DNA of 64,000 nucleotides from Nitratireductor sp. ZSWI3 (GTDB lineage Bacteria; Pseudomonadota; Alphaproteobacteria; Rhizobiales; Rhizobiaceae), in NCBI RefSeq assembly GCF_024655565.1, contig NZ_JANKOF010000002.1, positions 62,001 to 126,000 of the forward strand, written 5' to 3'. The position numbers were made by a program, and so were the translations under genes. Under the pieces are notes generated by a model. It searched no databases and was not told where the DNA came from. It worked only from the letters and a program-made list of their open reading frames with translations. Below are positions 51,506 through 58,296 of this stretch, one piece after another. How positions within the stretch are numbered: position 1 is the stretch's first letter; each line of letters begins with the position of its first letter.

Positions 51506-52423
51506 ATGGATCGCTTTCAGGCAATGCGCATATTCGCCAAGGTCGCGGAAACGGGCAGCTTCGCCCGGGCCGGCCGGGAGTTGCACATCAGCCCGCCGGC
51601 GGTCACGCGTGCGATCGCCGGGCTGGAAGAGATCATCGGCACCCGGCTCTTCATACGCACGACCCGATCGGTGACGCTGACCGAAGCCGGAGAACGCTAC
51701 ATCGAGGATTGCCGCCGCATCCTGGCCGAGGTCGAGGAGGCCGAGGCTGCCGCCGCGGGATCGTTTTCCAGACCGACCGGGACGCTGACGGTGTCCGCAT
51801 CGGTGCTCTTCGGGCGCATCTATGTCTTGCCGGTGCTGATGGAATATCTCGACCGCCATCCCGGCGTCGCCGCGCGGGCGTTGCTTCTCGACCGCGTCAC
51901 CAATCTGGTCGACGAAGGCATCGATGTCGCCGTCCGCATCGGCCATCTGCCGTTGTCCAGCCTGAGCGCGGTGCGGGTCGGCACCGTTCGACGCATTGTC
52001 TGTGGCTCACCGGACTATTTCCGCCGCCATGGAACGCCGCACGCTCCCGCCGATCTCGCTGCACACAGGATCGTCGCGGCGACCAGTGCCTGGGCGTCGC
52101 CGGAGTGGCGTTTCGGCACCAAGGAAAAGACGATCGTTCGCGTTACGCCGCGCCTCTTCTGCAGCACCAACGACGCCGCCATCGAAGCGGCGGTGCAGGG
52201 CTGGGGCCTGACGCGGATACTGTCCTATCAGGTCGCGCCGCTGATCGCCGAGGGCAAGCTCGTCGCGGCATTGACGGATCAGGAGGAAGAGCCGCTCCCC
52301 ATACACATCGTTCATCCCGAAGGCCGCCGAGTGACGGCCAAGGTGAGCGCCTTCGTTCAACTGGCGGCACAGCGGCTGCGCGCAAACCGGCTGATCAATC
52401 CTCAAGGCCCCGAGCCTGCCTGA
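51506..52423 (+). CDS. LysR-family regulator, divergent to GST operon
   Basis: A 305-residue LysR protein: MDRFQAMRIFAKVAETGSFARAGRELHISPPAVTRAIAGLEEIIGTRLFIRTTRSVTLTEAG, effector domain from about 90 (GTLTVSASVLFGRIYVLPVLMEYLDRHPGV, GIDVAVRIGHLPLSSLSAVRVG). ATG 51506 puts the HTH at the usual distance and has GGA seven bases upstream; an in-frame ATG at 51455 would add 17 residues. It probably controls the GST/PNPOx/NTF2 operon across the intervening AT-rich gap. Confidence 0.9.
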   Translation: MDRFQAMRIFAKVAETGSFARAGRELHISPPAVTRAIAGLEEIIGTRLFIRTTRSVTLTEAGERYIEDCRRILAEVEEAEAAAAGSFSRPTGTLTVSASVLFGRIYVLPVLMEYLDRHPGVAARALLLDRVTNLVDEGIDVAVRIGHLPLSSLSAVRVGTVRRIVCGSPDYFRRHGTPHAPADLAAHRIVAATSAWASPEWRFGTKEKTIVRVTPRLFCSTNDAAIEAAVQGWGLTRILSYQVAPLIAEGKLVAALTDQEEEPLPIHIVHPEGRRVTAKVSAFVQLAAQRLRANRLINPQGPEPA

Positions 52424-52435
52424 AAGCCTCACGGA

Positions 52436-53281
52436 TCATTCCAGGGGAACGCGCACAATCCGGCCCTCCGGGATGGACGGGACGAGCAGCCCTTCTGCCG
52501 TCGCGGTCAGATCCGCAGGGCCGATGATGGGCTCCGACATGACGATGTCTCGCGCAGTCCCGCTGACCGGGTCGACCGCAAGGATGCGTCCCGGTGTCGG
52601 CGTATGGACATCGACCCAATCCGTGACGATCAGGTTTCCCCCCGGCCCCCAGGTTATACCGTCGAAGATGCCGGTTTCCTGCCCCAGGGGCTCGACCGCG
52701 CCGGTGTCCAGATCGACCCTGTAGAGAGAGCCTCCATCCAGTTGCGCGCCGCTTGCGGCGATATAGGCGGTCTGGTTGCCCGGGACGGCGATCACCCCGT
52801 TCGCACCGGGCATGCCCGTCGCGAGGATCGTAAAGCCCTCCGCCGGTTTCAGCTGCAGCAGCCGCCCGCCGGTGAAGTCCGTTACCAGCAGGGCCTCTCC
52901 GAGAACGGCAATATCATTCAGCCCGACCGCCCCGCCCGGCGCCGCCCATTCGCCTCGCGTCTCACCGGTTTCGGGATCGAACGCGACGACACGATCGAGA
53001 TCGGCTGCATAAAGGACACCCTCCAGCAGCGCCAATCCTTTCGGCGCGTTCAATTTGCCTTCCGCCGGAATGGCGGGCCCCGCAACGGGCTGCCCCGTCA
53101 GGGTGGTCCGGATGATGAAACCATCGCCATCCCTGGCAGCCGGATCGAGCTTTTCCCCGATGTTGGAGACGAAGCAGTATTCCCGCCCACAGGCGATGCT
53201 TTCGGGATTTGCCAGTGATGGCTCCTGTGCATGTGCGGCGCTGGCCGCGGCGGCAAGAATGATCGGCAGAACGAGGCGCAT
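52436..53281 (-). CDS. Secreted beta-propeller protein (SMP-30/gluconolactonase-like)
   Basis: A 281-residue protein with a signal peptide (RLVLPIILAAAASAAHAQ) and repeated propeller blades: GLALLEGVLYAADLDRVVAFDPETGETRGEW, GLNDIAVLGEALLVTDFTGGRLLQL, DGITWGPGGNLIVTDWVD, GRILAVDPVSGTAR. Blade spacing fits an SMP-30-type six-blade fold. Two Cys near the start (IACGREYCFV) may be bridged. ATG 53281 with GGGAG upstream is preferred to a start 13 codons earlier. No substrate can be assigned. It ends 12 bases from the convergent LysR. Confidence 0.8.
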   Translation of the reverse strand: MRLVLPIILAAAASAAHAQEPSLANPESIACGREYCFVSNIGEKLDPAARDGDGFIIRTTLTGQPVAGPAIPAEGKLNAPKGLALLEGVLYAADLDRVVAFDPETGETRGEWAAPGGAVGLNDIAVLGEALLVTDFTGGRLLQLKPAEGFTILATGMPGANGVIAVPGNQTAYIAASGAQLDGGSLYRVDLDTGAVEPLGQETGIFDGITWGPGGNLIVTDWVDVHTPTPGRILAVDPVSGTARDIVMSEPIIGPADLTATAEGLLVPSIPEGRIVRVPLE

Positions 53282-53419
53282 GGAGGTCTCCCTTGATGAA
53301 ATGCGGCGGCAGCATGCCATCGAGCCCCCCGGGGACTGATCCGCAGACGCGCCGATCTGATCCCGAAACGCTCAATCTGCACGCTGCATTTGCAGGCGCC
53401 GGCATGTTAGAACCTGGCC

Positions 53420-54268
53420 ATGGATGATCACGGCCTCACATCAACGCAGCGGTTTAGGGACAGGCTGGCCGCCATGCTGCCGGCACCTTCGGCGGGGTTG
53501 AACGGCCCCGGGCCGGGGTTGTTCACCTATTGCGCCTTTGCGCATGAGCGGCTGGCGGATGTCAGATTGCCGCAGCCGGCGGTCGGGGTGGTCCTGGACG
53601 GCAGGAAGGAAATCTGGTTGGGCGACCGGGGCACCATCTGCCGGGCCGGTTCCGCATTCATCGTTCCCGCCGATACCGCGATGACGGTGTACAATGTCCC
53701 CGGCGAATCGCATGGCCTGTATCGTTCACTGGTCATCGAGCTGGCCGACATCACGCCGCCCGAGGGCGGCGCCAGCACCGCGGACACGATGTGCCTGACG
53801 ATGACCGAGCCGCTGCGGGCTTCCCTGCTGCATGCCGCGCAAGCGCTGGCCCAGGGACCGGCAGCGCCGGCGGTGCGCAATGCGCGCCTGAGCGAACTCG
53901 TCGCCTTGATCGCCCATGACCCAGCCGGAGCATGGCTGGGCCGGGCATCCGTCTCCGTACGGCTCAAGCGGCTTCTGTCGTCCGCACCCGGGGAAGACTG
54001 GACGGTCGGCGCAGCGGCGGAAAGGCTGGCGATGGCCGGCTCGACATTGCGGCGCCGGCTCTTGGCCGAGGGCACATCGTTTCGCGAGATCCTGCGCACG
54101 GTGCGGCTGGATGCCGCCGACCGCATCCTCGCGGCAAAGGGCAGCGTTGCAGAGGCCGCCGCCGCGGTGGGGCTGTCGTCGCGGGGGCATTTCGCCCAGT
54201 CCTACCGGGACAGGTTTGGCCAGATGCCGTCGGAGCGGCGAAGGATGCGACAAGGCGGTCATTTCTGA
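53420..54268 (+). CDS. AraC-family regulator with cupin-like AraC_N domain
   Basis: A 282-residue protein. N-terminal half (about 30-150) resembles the AraC_N sensor (PAVGVVLDGRKEIWLGDRGTICRAGSAFIVPADTAMTVYNVP); the C-terminal part has two HTH motifs (WTVGAAAERLAMAGSTLRRRLLAEGTSFREILRTVRLDAADRILAAKGSVAEAAAAVGLSSRGHFAQSYRDRFGQMPSERR). It may regulate the divergent SMP-30-like gene 138 bases away. Inducer unknown. Confidence 0.87.
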   Translation: MDDHGLTSTQRFRDRLAAMLPAPSAGLNGPGPGLFTYCAFAHERLADVRLPQPAVGVVLDGRKEIWLGDRGTICRAGSAFIVPADTAMTVYNVPGESHGLYRSLVIELADITPPEGGASTADTMCLTMTEPLRASLLHAAQALAQGPAAPAVRNARLSELVALIAHDPAGAWLGRASVSVRLKRLLSSAPGEDWTVGAAAERLAMAGSTLRRRLLAEGTSFREILRTVRLDAADRILAAKGSVAEAAAAVGLSSRGHFAQSYRDRFGQMPSERRRMRQGGHF

Positions 54269-54396
54269 GCATCGGAAGAGAATTGGAGCGGGCAGGAAAG
54301 GTCGCAGTGGCGCCGAGGCGATGAAGCCGGCCGGAACAAAACCCGCCGCAGATTGTATATCTCACAGCGTTCCACGATAGCCGCAGCGAGACGCCG

Positions 54397-54650
54397 GTGC
54401 CTCATGTCCATCCTTCCTCCACGGCGATGATCGCCGGACACCCGATCCATGCGATGCTCGTGCCGTTTCCCATTGTCTGCTTCACGCTGGCGCTCGCGAC
54501 CGACATCGCCTACTGGCAGACTTCACAGCTCATGTGGGCGGAGTTTTCCGCCTGGCTGCTGCTGGCGGGGATCACCTTCGGCGTGCTGGCGGCAATTTTC
54601 GGCGCGATCGATTTCTTCGCTCGCCGGGAGATCCGCGCCCTGAGGCCGTT
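54397..54650 (+). pseudogene. Truncated DUF2231 membrane protein
   Basis: The frame opens with AMIAGHPIHAMLVPFPIVCFTLALATDIAYWQTSQLMWAEFSAWLLLAGITFGVLAAIFGAIDFFARREIR, the N-terminal half of a DUF2231 four-helix membrane protein. After about residue 83 the frame becomes low-complexity and shows no further helices, while the DNA encodes pieces of a different protein in other frames. The 3' half appears deleted. Full-length DUF2231 genes are often next to a PQQ sugar dehydrogenase gene. Confidence 0.72.
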
Positions 54651-54654
54651 GCAC

Positions 54655-54930
54655 CCGATTACGCACTCTCCAGTCGCGTCGCCGCGCTCGGTCTCGCCTT
54701 CTCCAACGTTTCAGCCATGCCCGAGCCCTATGCCAACGGCGCCTTCTCGGCACGCACGGCAACTGGAACCGCAGCGCCTTCAACGACTACAAGGTCGTCT
54801 ACGTACCCTTCGAGAACGGCAGGCCGGCGGGTACGGCGCAGGTTGTTGTGACAGGCTTTCTCAACAGCGACCGGATCCGCGGTCGGCCCCAAAGCTTGGT
54901 CGATCTCGAGCAGGTGATATTCATTTCGCT
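54655..54930 (+). pseudogene. Frameshifted C-terminal remnant of a PQQ sorbosone/glucose dehydrogenase
   Basis: In one frame (54658-54750) PDYALSSRVAALGLAFSNVSAMPEPYANGAFSA, then in another (from 54755) HGNWNRSAFNDYKVVYVPFENGRPAGTAQVVVTGFL ... GRP. Both match, in order, the C-terminal motifs of soluble PQQ sugar dehydrogenases (LGLAF, GAF, HGSWNR, GYKVVFVPFxNGxPxG, TGFL, GRPVG). At least one frameshift and loss of the last 30-40 residues make it inactive. It joins directly to the truncated DUF2231 gene. Confidence 0.72.
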
Positions 54931-55256
54931 GGATGGCGCGACGTCGAAGCCTTCTTGGCGAGCGCCGCACTTTCACGGCGAATGGGGCCACCAATCGGAC
55001 AAACCTCCTGCACAAAGCCTGTGAGGGTGGAGGTCAGCGTATCGGGGACCTGGCGGTAATAAACATATTTTCCGCGCTTCTCGCTCTGCACCAGCCCGGC
55101 ATGTTCGAGCAGTTGCAGATGCTGAGAGATCGATGGTTTCGACATGTCGAAACGCGAAGCGATCTCGCCGGCATTCAACTCGTGATGCGCGACATAGGCG
55201 AGGATCTTACGGCGGACGGGCGAGGCAAGCGCCTCGAAGATCAATTGTATCGACAT
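54921..55256 (-). CDS. ArsR/SdpR-type winged-helix repressor
   Basis: A 111-residue protein: IQLIFEALASPVRRKILAYVAHHELNAGEIASRFDMSKPSISQHLQLLEHAGLVQSEKRGKYVYYRQVPDTLTSTLTGFVQEVCPI. This is the ArsR subgroup that lacks metal-binding Cys in the recognition helix and usually sits next to an SRPBCC (AHSA1) gene, as here. Start ATG 55256 matches the family; an ATG five codons upstream is possible. The C-terminal tail reaches into the decayed dehydrogenase remnant, so part of it may be recruited from that DNA. Confidence 0.88.
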   Translation of the reverse strand: MSIQLIFEALASPVRRKILAYVAHHELNAGEIASRFDMSKPSISQHLQLLEHAGLVQSEKRGKYVYYRQVPDTLTSTLTGFVQEVCPIGGPIRRESAALAKKASTSRHPAK

Positions 55257-55272
55257 GGGTCGAGCATACACA

Positions 55273-55324
55273 AAGTCGATTAGGCAATCAATTAATTGTT
55301 GACGAGCAAACGATAAGTCGATTA
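55273..55324. promoter_or_regulatory. Operator region between ArsR and SRPBCC genes
   Basis: AAGTCGATTA occurs twice as a direct repeat (55273-55282 and 55315-55324), 42 bases apart, on either side of a near-perfect dyad at 55285-55301 centred on CAATTAATTG. TTGACG at 55299-55304 may be a -35 element for the SRPBCC gene. The arrangement suits binding by the divergent ArsR protein. Confidence 0.5.
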
Positions 55325-55352
55325 CCTAAATGAAGAACAACAGGAGACCGCC

Positions 55353-55868
55353 ATGGAAATCCGCTCGCACTGGACATTCGACTGCCAGCCCGACCACATA
55401 TGGCCGCATTTTCTGCAGGCCCGCATGGACGAGACGCGGCCTTTCCTCTTTCGCCTTGGCATTCCAAAGCCCGTGAGTTGTCGCGTGCTGGAAGGACGGC
55501 CGGCGGTCAATCATACCCGCCAATGCACCACCGATCGAGGCACGATCGACCAGCGCATCCTCGTTCTGGACGAGGAGCGCAGGCTTGTCTACCGGATGAT
55601 CGGATCGACGGTCTGGTGTCGCGATTGGGTCGAGTTGCTGGAGGACGAGTTTACGCTGATGCCGCTCGGCGACGGCAGAACGCGCGTGGCGCGCCGCACC
55701 GTCTTCCGGGCACGAGGGCCATTCCGCCTGGCAAGGCAGCTAGGGCTCTGGCTGGCACTCCGGCAAGCGCACCGTTACGCATCATGCAACTGGCGCCGGC
55801 TCGCAATGGCAAAGAAAGATGCGGCCGCCGACCGGCTGACACTGGCGCCCAGACCGGCTGGTATCTGA
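55353..55868 (+). CDS. SRPBCC (START-like) domain protein
   Basis: A 171-residue protein beginning with the typical SRPBCC strand-helix (MEIRSHWTFDCQPDHIWPHFLQARMDETRPFLFRLGIPKPVSCRVLEG) followed by a set of beta strands (RQCTTDRGTIDQRILVLDEERRLVYRM, DEFTLMPLGDGRTRVARRTVFRAR) and a C-terminal helix. Such domains bind hydrophobic ligands. The ribosome site is AGGAGA at 55340-55345. Likely controlled by the divergent ArsR protein. Confidence 0.8.
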   Translation: MEIRSHWTFDCQPDHIWPHFLQARMDETRPFLFRLGIPKPVSCRVLEGRPAVNHTRQCTTDRGTIDQRILVLDEERRLVYRMIGSTVWCRDWVELLEDEFTLMPLGDGRTRVARRTVFRARGPFRLARQLGLWLALRQAHRYASCNWRRLAMAKKDAAADRLTLAPRPAGI

Positions 55869-55920
55869 GACGACCGGGGCGCCGGCTCTGTTTCTTCAAT
55901 CCGTCGGATAGCCGTTTCTG

Positions 55921-57075
55921 CTATCGTGGCTGGCCGCTTGCAAGCAGATCTGCGACTTCGGTATGGCCTTGACGCAAGGCGAAGTCTCGCGCGGTTGTTC
56001 CCTGGATGTTGGTGATCAGCGGGTCGGCTCCGTTGATAAGCAGAAATTTTACGCCCTCCAGCCAACCCGAATGGGCGGCGTACTGCAACGCCGTGTTACC
56101 GCTTTCGGAGGTGCGGGCATTGGGATTGGCGCCTGCTTCCACCAACGCCTTTACAATGTCCAGATGTTGCTCGCTGGCAGCAAAGATGAGCGGCGTGAAC
56201 CCCCTCTTATCGCGAGCTTCGGTGTCTGCGCCCGCGTCGAGAAGCGTTTTCGTCGCTTCCAGCTTTCCGTTAGCGGCGGCAAGCATGAGCGGCGTTCCTC
56301 CGTTGGCATCCTTTCCATCAATGGCAAGACCCTGCTTCAGAAGGTAAGGAATATTGACCACGCGATCGTTCTGGGCAGCGGTATGAAGCATCGACCGATC
56401 GTGCGGTGGCTTTTTGACGGTCAGATCGCCTCCATGGGAAACCAGCAAGTCGATCAATGCGGGTGTTCTTCGTTCCACCGCGAACTGCATCAATGACTGA
56501 CCATGATCATCGATCTCGTTCGGATCCGCCCCATGCTCCAGAAGCAGTTTTGCCACATCGTATTCGGCATCCCTATGGGGCGGGATACCCGTCTTCGAAT
56601 CCGGCTCCAAAAGCGCGGGATCCAGCACCATCGTCATTCCGCCACCGTAGACCACCAGCGCAAAAAGCGGAGAGTATCCAAACTTGTTGGGGGCAGAGGC
56701 ATCGGCGCCCGCATCGATCAGCAACTGCACCGATCGCAATGCGCCCTCTGCGGATGCGCTGCTGATCGCCGCCTTCATCAACGGGGTTTCGCCGTCATCG
56801 TTTCTGGCATCGAGATCGGGCTCCTGTTCGAGCAGAAGCTCCACGCACGCATCGCCGCCATTGCGTGCCGCCCAATGGAGGACGGTGTTGCCCTCCTCGT
56901 CAACGGCCTTGGGATCGGCGCCCGAAGCGATCTCGGCTCGAAGTTGATCGGCCTCGCACGTCGCGGCAGCTTCAAAAATGTCGGCGAACGCGCCGGTGGT
57001 CCATATGGACATGCAACCGATCGCCACGCAGGCTGCGGCCCGCACTGCAGACGATGCTCTTATTCGCGCACTCAT
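55921..57075 (-). CDS. Secreted ankyrin-repeat protein
   Basis: A 384-residue protein with a signal peptide (AVRAAACVAIGCMSIWTTGAFA) and about nine ankyrin repeats, for example EEGNTVLHWAARNGGDACVELLLEQEPDLDARND, DDGETPLMKAA, GGTPLMLAAANGKLEATKTLLDAGADTEARD and GFTPLIFAASEQHLDIVKALVEAGANPNAR. It should act in the periplasm or outside. The partner is unknown. ATG 57075 overlaps the TGA of the small membrane protein upstream, so the two are coupled. Confidence 0.88.
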   Translation of the reverse strand: MSARIRASSAVRAAACVAIGCMSIWTTGAFADIFEAAATCEADQLRAEIASGADPKAVDEEGNTVLHWAARNGGDACVELLLEQEPDLDARNDDGETPLMKAAISSASAEGALRSVQLLIDAGADASAPNKFGYSPLFALVVYGGGMTMVLDPALLEPDSKTGIPPHRDAEYDVAKLLLEHGADPNEIDDHGQSLMQFAVERRTPALIDLLVSHGGDLTVKKPPHDRSMLHTAAQNDRVVNIPYLLKQGLAIDGKDANGGTPLMLAAANGKLEATKTLLDAGADTEARDKRGFTPLIFAASEQHLDIVKALVEAGANPNARTSESGNTALQYAAHSGWLEGVKFLLINGADPLITNIQGTTARDFALRQGHTEVADLLASGQPR

Positions 57076-57464
57076 CCTGTCCGGCTGCCCCGCAGCAGCG
57101 CAAACAGCCCCACTGCAAAGGTGCAAATCAAAACCAGCGCGACGGCCTCGAGCGCGGACGCGTAGCCGCCGAAGGCGGCGAAAAAGAACACGCCGATGAT
57201 CAGATAGACCATCATCGGCGCATAGAGCCAGAACCAGACCCCACGCCAGCGGCGCGCGATCAGGCCGAAGATGAGCTGGAACACCGCCAGGCCGGCGAAA
57301 GGGCTGAGCAACATCAAGATCGTGAAGGCGCCTATCGAGTCGGAATTCCCTGGCGCAAACATCCCACTCGCCAACTGGACCATGAACAGCCAGATGGTTC
57401 CAGCGCCCACGACGAAGGCCAGGACATAGGTCGTCACGTCAAAACTTGTCGATCGGTTGTTCAT
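57072..57464 (-). CDS. Small four-helix membrane protein coupled to the ankyrin protein
   Basis: A 130-residue protein with four membrane segments: VTTYVLAFVVGAGTIWLFMVQLASGMF, FTILMLLSPFAGLAVFQLIFGLIA, GVWFWLYAPMMVYLIIGVFFFAAFGGYA, and ALEAVALVLICTFAVGLFALL. I do not recognise the family. ATG 57464 is chosen over a TTG two codons upstream. A 214-base stretch upstream (57465-57678) shows no gene or clear signal. Confidence 0.72.
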   Translation of the reverse strand: MNNRSTSFDVTTYVLAFVVGAGTIWLFMVQLASGMFAPGNSDSIGAFTILMLLSPFAGLAVFQLIFGLIARRWRGVWFWLYAPMMVYLIIGVFFFAAFGGYASALEAVALVLICTFAVGLFALLRGSRTG

Positions 57465-57678
57465 GATCAATCCACGCGATTTGCTTGTATGCAGCTATGC
57501 AGATCGCAGGCGAGCCTGTCCATAGCACTGTCCCAACAAGTGGTGATCGGCGGATTTTCTCCCGGATGCTTATCAGTTGGTCGGCATTCACCAATGCCTC
57601 CGGGGGCAACGCCGGAAAGCCAGCCAGGGACGATCTCCTTCCTGTTGCACCTCCCAAGTCCGCCCCTGGAATAGATCA

Positions 57679-58296
57679 TCAGCGTGGATGAACGGCGAGA
57701 TCGGCATAGACCAGGTAGCGCAGCGGCCCGGGGGCCACCGCATCGAACGGGTAGCAGGTCGCAAGCACGAGATGGCGGCCCGGGGCATGCGGGTCGATCT
57801 GTGCCTCGTCCCAGCGCGCCACCGCCATGTGGGTCACGCGAAAGGTGGCGACCTGGCCGTCGCGGCGCGTGATGCGGATGATGTCGTTCTCCTTCAGATG
57901 CCTCAGAAATGCGAAATGGGTGTCGCGGTGTGCGGCGTAAACCGCCGTTCCGGGCTCTCCCGCCTCCGGTGTGTTTTCGAGATGGCCGGGACCGAAGGCG
58001 AGCGCCTGCCCGCTCACCCCTTTGAGTGCGATCGCCGCGCTATCAAGACCCGGTGCCTCGATGCGCGCGACGGGCCATGTATCGGCCCAACCCCAGGGCC
58101 TGGCGGGAAGGCCCGTTGCAACGCTCCGCGCAAAGGCGCGCTCGAGCAGGATCTGCGCCACTACGGCCTTGGCGTGAATCCAGGCGCCATGGCCGGTCAG
58201 GAAGACGCCTCCTGCCATCAAAAGCGCCGCAAGCAGGATGGTGAGGGAGCGCGGCTGCCCGCTCCCGCCATCGCCCGGCATCGGCCAGACGCTCAT
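57679..58296 (-). CDS. Sortase (proteobacterial dedicated type)
   Basis: A 205-residue protein with one N-terminal membrane segment (SLTILLAALLMAGGVFLTGHGAW) and a sortase barrel. Catalytic residues are visible: AVYAAHRDTHFAFLRHL (His), HLVLATCYPFDAVAPGPLRYLVY (TC motif Cys, and Arg). It should cleave a C-terminal LPxTA-type signal and transfer the protein to an amine. Its ATG overlaps the stop of the VIT-vWA gene by four bases, so enzyme and substrate are made together. This matches the dedicated sortase/target pairs described in marine proteobacteria. Confidence 0.9.
   Translation of the reverse strand: MSVWPMPGDGGSGQPRSLTILLAALLMAGGVFLTGHGAWIHAKAVVAQILLERAFARSVATGLPARPWGWADTWPVARIEAPGLDSAAIALKGVSGQALAFGPGHLENTPEAGEPGTAVYAAHRDTHFAFLRHLKENDIIRITRRDGQVATFRVTHMAVARWDEAQIDPHAPGRHLVLATCYPFDAVAPGPLRYLVYADLAVHPR

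Noticed and set aside
57465-57678. Possible small gene in the gap before the sortase
   Set aside because: Short frames on both strands lack ribosome sites and coding composition.
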